The position numbers and the translations under genes are program-made. Under the pieces are notes generated by a model. The model saw only the letters and a list, made by a program, of their open reading frames with translations. It had not been told where the DNA came from and did no database searches. From DIGJ01 sp031553075 (GTDB lineage: Bacteria > Bacillota > Clostridia > Lachnospirales > Lachnospiraceae), in the NCBI GenBank assembly GCA_031553075.1, contig JAVBLX010000110.1, positions 29,746-93,745 of the forward strand: a stretch of 64,000 bases of DNA. Direction: 5' to 3'. Shown piece by piece: positions 52,706-60,853 of the stretch. Every line of letters begins with the position of its first letter. The stretch's first letter is position 1.

Positions 52706-53335
52706 ATGAGCAGTAAATTTGTAATTACCATTGCAAGAGGATATGGAAGCGGTGGAAAAACCATTGGAAAGATGCTGTCAGAAGAACTTAAAATTCATTA
52801 TTATGACCGGGAACTTTTGCGGCTGGCATCGGATGAAAGTGGAATCAGTGAGCAGCTGTTTGCCAAAGCAGATGAAAATATAAAATCCAGTTTTCTTTAT
52901 AAAATTATGAAAAAAACCTTCTCAGGAGAATTGATTCCGCCGGATAGCGATGATTTCCTCTCCAACCAGAACCTGTTTAATTATCAGGCAAAGGTAATGC
53001 GCCATTTGGCAGAGGAGGAAGAGGAATCCTGCATTATTGTAGGACGTTGTGCCGACTATATTTTAAAGGACTATAAAAATGTCATTCGCATTTATGTGCA
53101 TGCTCCTATGGAACGCTGCCTGGATATTCTGGAGACCATGTCCGATGATTCCAGAAAAGATTTACAAAAGAAGATAGAATATAAGGATAAGCATCGGGCC
53201 GAGTATTATGAGCATTATACCGGCAGAAAGTGGAATGATGCCGGTAATTATGACCTTTGTATTAATACAAATGAATTAAGCTTCCAGGAAGCAGTGGAGC
53301 TGATTAAAGAGTATATAAAGATTCGGATTAAATAG
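52706..53335 (+). CDS. Cytidylate-kinase-like nucleotide kinase
   Basis: 209 residues with a P-loop GYGSGGKTIG at ~13-22, Asp/Arg in YYDRELL, and a lid-like region rich in Lys/Arg and Tyr. It matches the Cytidylate_kin2 family, paralogous to Cmk, which is common in Firmicutes and whose true substrate is not settled. AAGGGG precedes the ATG. It is probably co-transcribed with the liv genes, without clear functional reason. Confidence 0.85.
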   Translation: MSSKFVITIARGYGSGGKTIGKMLSEELKIHYYDRELLRLASDESGISEQLFAKADENIKSSFLYKIMKKTFSGELIPPDSDDFLSNQNLFNYQAKVMRHLAEEEEESCIIVGRCADYILKDYKNVIRIYVHAPMERCLDILETMSDDSRKDLQKKIEYKDKHRAEYYEHYTGRKWNDAGNYDLCINTNELSFQEAVELIKEYIKIRIK

Positions 53336-53468
53336 TTCGTCTTGTTTTTGGGGGATTGGTCAAGCACATCTTAATTGTCATACCTTTTCTTGTAGTCGTA
53401 ATGGGTGTTGATGCAAAAGCGGAGGCTTGAGGAATGGATATTAAAAATGAGCAGATGGAGGAATGAAT

Positions 53469-54701
53469 ATGTCAAAAGTACGCCCATTTAGGGGGCTGCG
53501 GCCAAGAAAGGATATTGTGGAGCGGGTTGCGGCCCTTCCATATGATGTCTATAACCGGGAGGAAGCCAAGGCAGAGGTGAAAAAAGAACCGCTGTCGTTT
53601 CTTCGAATTGATCGGGCTGAGACTCAGTTTGAGGACAGTGTGGATACCTATGATCCTTGTGTATATGAAAAAGCAAAAGAGCTGTTGGATAGCATGATAT
53701 CTGATGGTAGCTTTGTAGAAGAAAAAAAAGCGGTTTATTATGTTTACGAGTTGACCATGAATGGGCGTTCACAAACTGGAATTGTTGCCTGTGCATCCAT
53801 TGACGATTATGAAAATAATGTTATAAAAAAACACGAAAATACCAGAGCAGACAAGGAAATAGACCGAATTCGGCACGTGGATACCTGTGAGGCCCAGACG
53901 GGACCTATTTTCCTGGCATATCGTGCCCAGGAAGCAATTGATGCTGTGGTGGAAAAATACAAGCAGAATTCGGCGGAATATGATTTTACTTCTGCGGATG
54001 AAATCAGACACCGTGTCTGGGTGATTGATGCTGATCAGGATGTTGAGGTGCTTTTAGCAGAATTTCATAAAATAAATGAGATATACATTGCGGATGGTCA
54101 TCACCGGGCAGCCTCTGCCGTAAAAGTAGGGAAGAAACGGAGAGAGGAAAATCCAGGCTATACTGGAGAAGAGGAATTTAACTTCTTCCTGTCGGTACTG
54201 TTTCCCCATAACCAGCTTCTAATCATGGACTATAACCGACTGGTAAAGGACCTTTCAGGCGTGTCGAAAGAGTCTTTTCTTCTTAATCTGTCCGAAAAAT
54301 TTTTAATTGAAGCGTCCTCCGTACCTTACAAACCAGAATCAAAGGGACGACTTGGGATGTACATAGAAAAGCAATGGTATAAACTGACGGTCAAACCTTC
54401 TATATGCAATGAGGATCCGGTGGAAGGATTGGATGTATCGATTTTGCAGAATGAAGTTCTGGCGCCCCTTCTTAATATTCAGGATCCCAAGACCGATAAC
54501 CGCATTGATTTTGTTGGGGGAATCCGTGGTCTGAAGGAACTGGAGAGAAGATGTGAAAGCGACATGACGGTAGCTTTTTCCATGTATCCTACCTCCATTG
54601 AGGAGCTGTTTGATGTGGCAGACGCTAACCGCTTAATGCCACCTAAATCAACCTGGTTTGAGCCGAAGCTTCGTAGTGGAATCTTTATCCATAAAATATA
54701 G
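53469..54701 (+). CDS. DUF1015 family protein (SerK/SbnI-like)
   Basis: 410 residues: N-terminal VRPFRGLRP and AALPYDVYNREEA, a central HENTRADKEIDRIRH, and DGHHR at 209-213, the signatures of DUF1015. Some members are free-serine kinases (archaeal SerK, staphylococcal SbnI); in bacteria they often sit with serA and serC-type genes. An aminotransferase gene follows, so a role in serine or phosphoserine metabolism is plausible. ATG 53469 is chosen over 53463 because GGAGG is 7 bases upstream of it. Confidence 0.82.
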   Translation: MSKVRPFRGLRPRKDIVERVAALPYDVYNREEAKAEVKKEPLSFLRIDRAETQFEDSVDTYDPCVYEKAKELLDSMISDGSFVEEKKAVYYVYELTMNGRSQTGIVACASIDDYENNVIKKHENTRADKEIDRIRHVDTCEAQTGPIFLAYRAQEAIDAVVEKYKQNSAEYDFTSADEIRHRVWVIDADQDVEVLLAEFHKINEIYIADGHHRAASAVKVGKKRREENPGYTGEEEFNFFLSVLFPHNQLLIMDYNRLVKDLSGVSKESFLLNLSEKFLIEASSVPYKPESKGRLGMYIEKQWYKLTVKPSICNEDPVEGLDVSILQNEVLAPLLNIQDPKTDNRIDFVGGIRGLKELERRCESDMTVAFSMYPTSIEELFDVADANRLMPPKSTWFEPKLRSGIFIHKI

Positions 54702-54702
54702 A

Positions 54703-54844
54703 AGATGGGAGCCAAAGTGAAAGAAAAGCATTTCACCTCCCCTGATTGAAAGGCTGCTAAAGCAGCAGATGGGAGCCAAAGTGAAAGAAAAGCATTTCAC
54801 CTCCCCTGATTGAAAGGCCGCTAAGCGGCAGATGGGAGCCCATT
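54703..54844 (+). repeat. Two-hairpin SD-bearing element, copies 4 and 5 in tandem
   Basis: Units start at 54703, 54767 and (partial) 54830, period 63-64. Each has hairpin A GTGAAA-N8-TTTCAC, core CCCCTGATTGAAAGG and hairpin B (GCTGC-TAAA-GCAGC, then GCCGC-TAA-GCGGC), ending AGATGGGAGCC. The last GGGAG is 6 bases before ATG 54845. The array starts one base after the DUF1015 stop codon. CTCCC in the core could pair with GGGAG and hide the ribosome site. Confidence 0.85.
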
Positions 54845-56032
54845 ATGATTTCTAATAAAATGATAGAATTAGTTGAAAATAGCTCAGTTATCCGGGCCAT
54901 GTTTGAGGAAGGAAAACAACTGGCGGAAAAATACGGTAAGGAAAATGTATTTGACTTCAGTCTGGGAAATCCCAGTGTGGAACCACCGGAGGAGATTAAA
55001 AAAGCCATGATGGAAGTTCTCCAGGAGGAAGATGCTGTATTTGTCCATGGCTATATGAATAATTCCGGGTATGAGGATGTGCGGGAAGCGGTAGCTCAGT
55101 CTTTAAATCAGAAATTTGCCACTCGCTTTGGCATGGAAAATATTTTGATGACCGTGGGAGCAGCAGGTGGTTTGAATGTCATTCTCAAAACCTTAATTAA
55201 TCCGGGAGACGAAGTAATTGTCTTTGCTCCATTTTTTGGGGAATATCGTAATTATGTATCCAATGTAGAGGGGAATCTGGTGGTGATTTCACCGGATATG
55301 GAAACCTTTCAACCTAATTTGAGGGAATTTGCAGGGCGCATATCGGAAAAGACGAAAGCGGTTATTATTAATACCCCAAATAACCCTACCGGTGTGGTTT
55401 ATACAGAAAGAACCATAATGGCACTGGCAGAGATTATGTATAAGGCTCAGGATGCGTTTGATACCTCCATTTATCTGATTGGCGATGAGCCATATCGGGA
55501 GTTGGCTTATGATGGTGTAGAAGTACCTTATCTTACGAAATATTATGATAATACCATTGTGGGCTATTCTTACAGCAAATCCCTGTCGCTGCCGGGAGAG
55601 AGAATCGGATATCTGGTTATGCCGGATGCTCTGGATTCTTTTGAAGAAATAAAAGCAGCTGCGAATGTGGCAAACCGGATTCTGGGATTTGTTAATGCTC
55701 CATCCTTTATACAGCGGGTGGTAAAACGGACCCTTGATGTGCAGGTAAATGTGGAGATATACAACAAGAACCGGGAGTTTTTATATAAAACATTATCCGA
55801 ATATGGCTATGAAATGGTAAAACCTCAGGGTGCTTTTTATCTTTTTATAAAATCGATGGAAGAAGACGACAAAGCTTTTTCCGCAAAAGCAAAGGAACAC
55901 AATCTTTTGCTGGTGCCAGGGTCAGCTTTTGGTTGCCAGGGATATGCAAGGCTTGCCTATTGTGTGCCTTATGAGATGATAGAACGTTCGATGAGGAGCT
56001 TCAAGGCGTTGGCCGAGTGTTACCAAAAGTGA
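54845..56032 (+). CDS. PLP-dependent class I aminotransferase
   Basis: 395 residues, fold type I. PLP-site residues: GAAGGL at ~105-110, N180 in NTPNNPTG, D214 in GDEPYREL, Schiff-base K245 in YSYSKSLSLPGERIGY, and a C-terminal Arg in YARLAYC for the substrate carboxylate. Similar to aspartate/alanine-type aminotransferases; the exact amino donor is uncertain. Translation begins from the tandem two-hairpin element. The HisC-like gene follows 40 bases later. Confidence 0.9.
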   Translation: MISNKMIELVENSSVIRAMFEEGKQLAEKYGKENVFDFSLGNPSVEPPEEIKKAMMEVLQEEDAVFVHGYMNNSGYEDVREAVAQSLNQKFATRFGMENILMTVGAAGGLNVILKTLINPGDEVIVFAPFFGEYRNYVSNVEGNLVVISPDMETFQPNLREFAGRISEKTKAVIINTPNNPTGVVYTERTIMALAEIMYKAQDAFDTSIYLIGDEPYRELAYDGVEVPYLTKYYDNTIVGYSYSKSLSLPGERIGYLVMPDALDSFEEIKAAANVANRILGFVNAPSFIQRVVKRTLDVQVNVEIYNKNREFLYKTLSEYGYEMVKPQGAFYLFIKSMEEDDKAFSAKAKEHNLLLVPGSAFGCQGYARLAYCVPYEMIERSMRSFKALAECYQK

Positions 56033-56034
56033 AT

Positions 56035-56072
56035 GTAAAATGCGCTATAGCGAACAGATAGGAGCCAAGTGA
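56035..56072 (+). repeat. Two-hairpin SD-bearing element, degenerate copy 6
   Basis: A shortened version: CGCTATAGCG (weak hairpin B), then ACAGATAGGAGCCAAGTGA and ATG 56073. Hairpin A and the CCTGATT core are missing, but the tail is identical to the other copies. Confidence 0.6.
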
Positions 56073-57137
56073 ATGAAAGATTGGAAAAACAATATTCGAA
56101 AGATAGAGCCGTATGTTCCTGGCGAGCAGCCCAATGTGCCGGGCATGATTAAGATAAATACAAACGAGAATCCATATCCGCCAGCACCTGGGGTAATAAA
56201 GGCAATCGCCGATTTTAATGCAGATGAGCTTAAACTATACCCAGATCCAACGGTTGGCCCCCTGGTAGAGGTACTGGCAGATTATTATGGGCTGGACCAT
56301 AATCAGGTATTTGTAGGAGTTGGTTCTGATGACGTTCTGGCAGTGGCCTTTATGACCTTTTTTAATTTCTCAAAACCCATTTTGTTTCCGAATATCACCT
56401 ATTCATTTTATGATGTGTGGGCAGAGCTTTACCGGATTCCCTACGAGACCCCCGCATTGACGGCGGATTTTCGTATTAGGGCAGCTGATTATTATAAGGA
56501 GAATGGCGGCGTAGTGTTGGCTAACCCCAATGCGCCTACTTCAATCTGTGAAAACTTGGCTTTTATCCGTGACATTCTGGACCACAACCATGATGTTATA
56601 GTGATTGTGGATGAGGCTTATATTGATTTTGGCGGTGATTCTGCATTGTCCCTCATTGCAGAATATGACAACTTGTTAGTGGTTCAGACCTTTTCCAAGT
56701 CTCGCTCCATGGCTGGTATGCGTATTGGTTATGCCATGGGGAATCCGGAACTGATACAGGCTATGAATGATGTGAAGTATTCCATCAATTCCTATACCAT
56801 GAATTTGACTTCTATGAAGCTGGGAGTTGAAGCCGTGAAGGACAAAGCTTATTTCGAAGCCACTCTGGAGAAAATTGTGGCTACCCGGGAGAGGGCAAAA
56901 GAACGTTTTAAAGAAATGGGATTTTCTTTTCCCGATTCTCAAACAAATTTTTTGTTTGTAACTCATGATAGCATACCGGCAAAAGAGCTGTTTGAAATGC
57001 TTCGGGAGAAAAAAATATATGTAAGATATTTCGGGCGTCCTGGAATTCACAATTACTTGCGGATTACCATTGGAACCGAAGAAGAGATGGATTATGTTTG
57101 TAAAGTTTTGGGAGAATACATAAATTCACAAAAATAA
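56073..57137 (+). CDS. hisC: Histidinol-phosphate aminotransferase
   Basis: 354 residues. Typical HisC layout: KINTNENPYPP near 27-37, GSDD, NPNAPT, DEAYIDF, K209 in QTFSKSRSMAGMRIGYA, and a late RPGIHNYLRITIG. Transfers an amino group between histidinol phosphate and 2-oxoglutarate; some orphan homologues act on other amino acids. No other his gene is nearby, so it may serve with the adjacent aminotransferase and DUF1015 protein in amino acid metabolism. Confidence 0.88.
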   Translation: MKDWKNNIRKIEPYVPGEQPNVPGMIKINTNENPYPPAPGVIKAIADFNADELKLYPDPTVGPLVEVLADYYGLDHNQVFVGVGSDDVLAVAFMTFFNFSKPILFPNITYSFYDVWAELYRIPYETPALTADFRIRAADYYKENGGVVLANPNAPTSICENLAFIRDILDHNHDVIVIVDEAYIDFGGDSALSLIAEYDNLLVVQTFSKSRSMAGMRIGYAMGNPELIQAMNDVKYSINSYTMNLTSMKLGVEAVKDKAYFEATLEKIVATRERAKERFKEMGFSFPDSQTNFLFVTHDSIPAKELFEMLREKKIYVRYFGRPGIHNYLRITIGTEEEMDYVCKVLGEYINSQK

Positions 57138-57183
57138 GAAAGTCTGAAATTCAACACACAAAATGACAACTTTTAAAGAAGAT

Positions 57184-57212
57184 TTGACAAATCTCAAGAA
57201 AACAGGTAAAAT
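57184..57212 (+). promoter_or_regulatory. Promoter of the CheY-like gene
   Basis: Perfect TTGACA (57184-57189), 17 bases, TAAAAT (57207-57212), with the ATG about 43 bases further on after AAGGAGG. Confidence 0.85.
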
Positions 57213-57254
57213 CACATTATCAAAGTGAGAGAGAACCACTAAGGAGGCATAGAC

Positions 57255-57647
57255 ATGAAAATATTAATTGCAGAAGATGATTTTGCAAGCCGTAAATTTA
57301 TGTTACGGTTTTTATCAAAATATGGGGAATGCGATATTACAGTAGACGGTCAGGAAGCGATTGAGGCATTTACTATGGCATTGGAAGCGGGGGATCCATA
57401 TGAACTGGTGTGTCTTGACATTATGATGCCAGAAATGGACGGATACCAGGCCTTAAAGAGCATTCGCGAAATTGAAAAGAAAAAAGGGATTCCAGAAGAT
57501 AAGGCATCTAAGATCATTATGACAACCGCTCTTAATGAAGGCCGCAATGTTACCAAGGCATTCGAATTGGGATGTGTAGCCTATGCAGGAAAACCAATTG
57601 ATCAGGAAAAATTCGAAAGTGTATTAAAGAAATTAGAGTTAATTTAA
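57255..57647 (+). CDS. CheY-like single-domain response regulator
   Basis: 130 residues, receiver domain only: acidic pair in IAEDD, D55 in VCLDIMMPEMDG, a Thr in IIMTTA and Lys in AGKPID. It is monocistronic between its own promoter and terminator, with no cognate kinase adjacent. The insertion EKKKGIPEDKASK and the pattern NVTKAFELGC are typical of stand-alone receivers in Lachnospiraceae with unknown targets. Confidence 0.9.
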   Translation: MKILIAEDDFASRKFMLRFLSKYGECDITVDGQEAIEAFTMALEAGDPYELVCLDIMMPEMDGYQALKSIREIEKKKGIPEDKASKIIMTTALNEGRNVTKAFELGCVAYAGKPIDQEKFESVLKKLELI

Positions 57648-57661
57648 CAAAGGATAAACAA

Positions 57662-57717
57662 AAAGGGCATTGCTTTTAGGAATTTTACGGAAAAGCAGAT
57701 GCTCTTTATCTTTTTTA
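57662..57717 (+). terminator. Terminator after the CheY-like gene
   Basis: AAAGGGCATTGCTTTT pairs with AAAAGCAGATGCTCTTT (one bulge and one G-U), followed by ATCTTTTTT. Confidence 0.75.
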
Positions 57718-57848
57718 GAACGGACTATATTTCCGCACGATAAAGAGGAATTGCAAATGTTTTGTTTTAAAGTTAAGAAGAAATTAATTTGCAATCATAA
57801 AGGCTTACCGATATAATGTTTTTAGTGCATTACTTATGGAAAGGATAT

Positions 57849-57916
57849 CCGTTGAATAAAAATGCGTATTCAACGGTTGATTTGAGTGTGCGTCGCAACG
57901 CGCAGACGGGTATAAA
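57849..57916 (+). repeat. Two-hairpin leader, divergent copy 7 (before hydE)
   Basis: Hairpin A is a perfect 10-bp stem CCGTTGAATA / TATTCAACGG with an 8-base loop; the core is TTGATTTGAG; hairpin B is TGTGCG-tcgcaa-CGCGCA. It then runs GACGGGTATAAA to ATG 57917. The layout equals the other copies although nearly all stem bases differ, and the Shine-Dalgarno is weak. Confidence 0.6.
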
Positions 57917-58957
57917 ATGACAGTTCAGGCATTAGTAGATAAACTGATTGGAGAGAGGGCTCTTTCCAAGACGGAATATATAGAATTACTGGAGAATATG
58001 GATTCAGAAGGAAGGAACCGGCTACGGGAAGAGGCGGTAAGGATTCGCAGGCAGTATTATGGGGACAAGGTTTTTGTAAGAGGACTAATCGAGTTTACAA
58101 ATTACTGTAAAAATAATTGCTATTACTGCGGAATCCGGGCAGAAAATTCTAATACGGAACGGTATCGCCTTTCAAAGGAAGAGATTTTATCCTGTTGTGA
58201 AGAAGGATATAAGCTGGGTTTTCGGACCTTTGTCCTTCAAGGAGGAGAAGACCCCTATTTTAAAGATGAAATCATGGTAGACATTATCACAGAAATTAAA
58301 AAACGATTCCCTGATTGCGCTATGACCCTTTCGCTGGGAGAGCGCTCCGTGGAGAGCTACAAGAGATTAAAGGAAGCAGGAGCAGACCGGTATTTGTTAC
58401 GTCATGAGACTGCCAACGAGGACCATTACAGGATTCTTCACCCAGAAAATATGAGTCTTTCTAATCGAAAGGAATGTTTGTATGAGCTGAAGCGTTTGGG
58501 ATATCAGGTTGGGGCAGGGTTCATGGTGGGAGCTCCGGGGCAGACCCTGGACTGCCTGGCAGAAGATCTGATATTTTTAAAAGAGCTGGAGCCACAGATG
58601 GTAGGGATTGGCCCTTTTATTCCTCATCATGATACCAAATTCGCCAAAGAGGAAAAGGGAAATACTGAGCTCACCCTTTTGTTGTTATCGATTGTTCGTA
58701 TTTTACTACCCAAGGTATTGCTGCCAGCGACAACGGCACTTGGTACAGTGGATTCGAAAGGAAGAGAAAAAGGGATTGAAGCGGGCGCCAATGTAGTAAT
58801 GCCCAACCTGTCACCGGTATCCAACCGTAAGAAGTACGATCTATATGATGAAAAGATTTGTACTGGTGAAGAAGCCGCCGAGTGCAAAAATTGCCTGGAG
58901 AAAAGAATTGCCTCCATCGGCTACACGATTGTAACCGAAAGAGGCGATGCCTTATAA
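57917..58957 (+). CDS. hydE: [FeFe]-hydrogenase H-cluster maturase HydE (radical SAM)
   Basis: 346 residues. Radical SAM motif CKNNCYYC with C64, C68, C71, near-identical in position to characterised HydE. Further family features are FVLQGGEDPYF, RHETANEDHY, GFMVGAPGQT, GPFIPHHDT and LPATTALGT. It helps build the di-iron azadithiolate site of [FeFe]-hydrogenase. hydF, hydG and hydrogenase genes are not in the window. The C-terminal Cys pair in CKNCLEKR is also seen. Its leader is a divergent two-hairpin element. Confidence 0.92.
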   Translation: MTVQALVDKLIGERALSKTEYIELLENMDSEGRNRLREEAVRIRRQYYGDKVFVRGLIEFTNYCKNNCYYCGIRAENSNTERYRLSKEEILSCCEEGYKLGFRTFVLQGGEDPYFKDEIMVDIITEIKKRFPDCAMTLSLGERSVESYKRLKEAGADRYLLRHETANEDHYRILHPENMSLSNRKECLYELKRLGYQVGAGFMVGAPGQTLDCLAEDLIFLKELEPQMVGIGPFIPHHDTKFAKEEKGNTELTLLLLSIVRILLPKVLLPATTALGTVDSKGREKGIEAGANVVMPNLSPVSNRKKYDLYDEKICTGEEAAECKNCLEKRIASIGYTIVTERGDAL

Positions 58958-58973
58958 AATTTATAATATTTAG

Positions 58974-59510
58974 TTATAAACTGGATTTTAAAACTGGAAT
59001 CTTGGAAAACAGAGAGGCAAGCAGGGCGGATACACAGATCCCAAATCCATTTTGCATGAGGTTAGTGGGAATGCCGGAAATGGCGGCGAGTCCATAACCC
59101 ATAATGGTTGCTTCGAAGGAAAAATACCCGCAGGTAACTACTAAGCCGGCAACGGCACCTGCAATTATAATGGAAAATAAGTGGATAGCATAATTCTTTC
59201 GGATTCGCTGAAATCCAATGTATACCACACTGGCAAGAAAAGCAGCCAATGCTTTGATAATCAGGGTTGCGGGTGCATAAGCGGCATAACCCAGAAGTAA
59301 ATCAGCAAACATGGAACCAATTCCGGCGGCAGCAGTCCCCCAGACTGGCCCTAAAAGAATACCGGATAAGATAACAAAACCATCGCCCAAATGGATGTAA
59401 CCATTGGTAGGAGTAGGAACGGTGATAACCATGGTCGCAACACAGGTCATGGCGGCAAATAGAGCAGATAGTACCAGTTTTTTTGTTTTCTCGGATGTTG
59501 TTGATGTCAT
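58974..59510 (-). CDS. ECF transporter S component
   Basis: 178 residues, six membrane helices with the ECF S-component pattern (LFAAMTCVATMVITVP; HLGDGFVILSGILLGPVWG; TLIIKALAAFLASVVY). It binds a vitamin or precursor and works with shared EcfAA'T. Substrate cannot be told: no riboswitch is recognised upstream. ATG 59510 has AAGGGAG just upstream; the longer frame to 59666 is unlikely. It is convergent with hydE and divergent from the zinc transporter. Confidence 0.85.
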   Translation of the reverse strand: MTSTTSEKTKKLVLSALFAAMTCVATMVITVPTPTNGYIHLGDGFVILSGILLGPVWGTAAAGIGSMFADLLLGYAAYAPATLIIKALAAFLASVVYIGFQRIRKNYAIHLFSIIIAGAVAGLVVTCGYFSFEATIMGYGLAAISGIPTNLMQNGFGICVSALLASLFSKIPVLKSSL

Positions 59511-59593
59511 ATTACTCTCCCTTCTGCCACTTTTTGATATTTGGATACTTAGTTGATGTGGCATTGCTGTTATATTGGTATTAATATACTGCA

Positions 59594-59621
59594 AAACTGG
59601 ACTGATTAAAAGGTCCAGTTT
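59594..59621. promoter_or_regulatory. Perfect hairpin in the ECF-S / zinc transporter divergent region
   Basis: AAACTGGAC-N10-GTCCAGTTT, a perfect 9-bp stem. Its loop TGATTAAAAG equals the core of the two-hairpin elements. No T run follows on either strand, so an operator or leader structure is more likely than a terminator. Confidence 0.5.
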
Positions 59622-59761
59622 AATAAAAAGTGATGGGGCCAGATAGATACAAATCGCAAGAAGCAAATAAATATGGGGATTATCATAACCGGAATTCTGG
59701 CATTTTGTGGAGGAACTGCATTATTGTATGTTCCGGGATGAGAATAGAAAGAGAGATACTT

Positions 59762-60853
59762 GTGAAAAAGAGTTTGATATTATTTGGAATTATGTTTTTG
59801 GTCACTTTGGCAGGCATTGGGATTACCTTTGCATTAAAACCAGAGGTTTCCGATGAAGGCGAGGATAAGTTTACAGTGGTAACCTCCTTTTACCCCATGT
59901 ACATTGCAGCAGCTAATGTTTTGGACGGGATACCAGAAATGGAACTGTTAAATCTGACTGAAAATCAGGGAGGTTGTCTTCATGACTACCAGCTGACCAC
60001 TCAGGATATGCGCAAACTGGAAAATGCAGATATACTTATTTTGAACGGGGGAGGGATGGAACCCTTTCTGGAAGAGATTGTGAAGCGCTATCCGGATTTG
60101 ATGATTATCGATGCATCAGAGGGAATTGCTCTGCTGACAGAAACTGAGGGACATTCCCACGGTCATGAGATGGACGTTGAAGCATTACATCAGGAATCTA
60201 TGTTTTCTGTTACAGATGGAGCAGAAGCGCATAATGCAGATGTGCATGAGACGGAGGAATATAATACAGGAATGCATGAGATGGAGGAACATAATACAGA
60301 AGTGCATGAGACTAAGGAACATGCGCATGAACATGGATTAGAAAATGCCCATGTGTGGATGAGCCCGGAAAAATATATTCTTCAGATTCAAAATATTGCA
60401 AAGGGGCTGGCAATCGCTGATCCAGAGCATGAAACAATTTATCAGGAAAATGCTGTCATATATAATAAGAAAGTGCAGGTCTTAAATGAAGACCTAAAGA
60501 AGCTGCCAGTAAATGGATTGAAAAACGGAACCATTATTTTCCATGATGCCTTTGCCTACCTGGCAGACCGTCTGGGTATTCCGGTAATTCACTCGGTAGA
60601 ACTGGAGGCAGATACTTCCTTAAGTGCAGGTGAAGTGGCAGAGTTAATCGAAGATGTAAGAGAACACAACATAAAATATATTTTTACTGAAAAGCAACTG
60701 ATGGAATCAGCACCAAAACGGGTGGCAGAAGAAACCGGAGCAACTCTCTGTGTGATTGATTCTCTGGTAAGTGGAACGATGGACAAGGATGCCTATTTAA
60801 CTGGTATGAAGAAAAACATAGAAGTATTGGAGCAGGTACTGACGAATGAGTGA
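59762..60853 (+). CDS. znuA: Zinc-type ABC transporter substrate-binding protein (ZnuA/AdcA-like)
   Basis: About 363 residues from a GTG at 59762: hydrophobic N-terminal signal or anchor without a lipobox Cys, then the cluster A-I binding fold (TVVTSFYPMYIAAANV; NGGGMEPFLEEI; ENAHVWMSP; FHDAFAYLADRLG). Metal ligands are His in these motifs, an Asp/Glu late in the protein and a His-rich loop (HSHGHE onward). That loop contains a threefold ~11-residue repeat (HNADVHETEEY, then two variants), supporting zinc over manganese. The ribosome site is weak (AAAGAGAG); the earlier ATG at 59735 is an alternative. Overlaps the ATPase gene by 8 bases. Confidence 0.87.
   Translation: MKKSLILFGIMFLVTLAGIGITFALKPEVSDEGEDKFTVVTSFYPMYIAAANVLDGIPEMELLNLTENQGGCLHDYQLTTQDMRKLENADILILNGGGMEPFLEEIVKRYPDLMIIDASEGIALLTETEGHSHGHEMDVEALHQESMFSVTDGAEAHNADVHETEEYNTGMHEMEEHNTEVHETKEHAHEHGLENAHVWMSPEKYILQIQNIAKGLAIADPEHETIYQENAVIYNKKVQVLNEDLKKLPVNGLKNGTIIFHDAFAYLADRLGIPVIHSVELEADTSLSAGEVAELIEDVREHNIKYIFTEKQLMESAPKRVAEETGATLCVIDSLVSGTMDKDAYLTGMKKNIEVLEQVLTNE

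Noticed and set aside
58974..59666. Longer ECF S component starting at 59666
   Set aside because: The extra N-terminal 52 residues contain an unlikely extra segment, while AAGGGAG directly precedes the ATG at 59510.
59511..59761. Zur box or metal riboswitch before the zinc transporter
   Set aside because: No recognisable Zur palindrome or NiCo/Mn riboswitch core could be found by eye.
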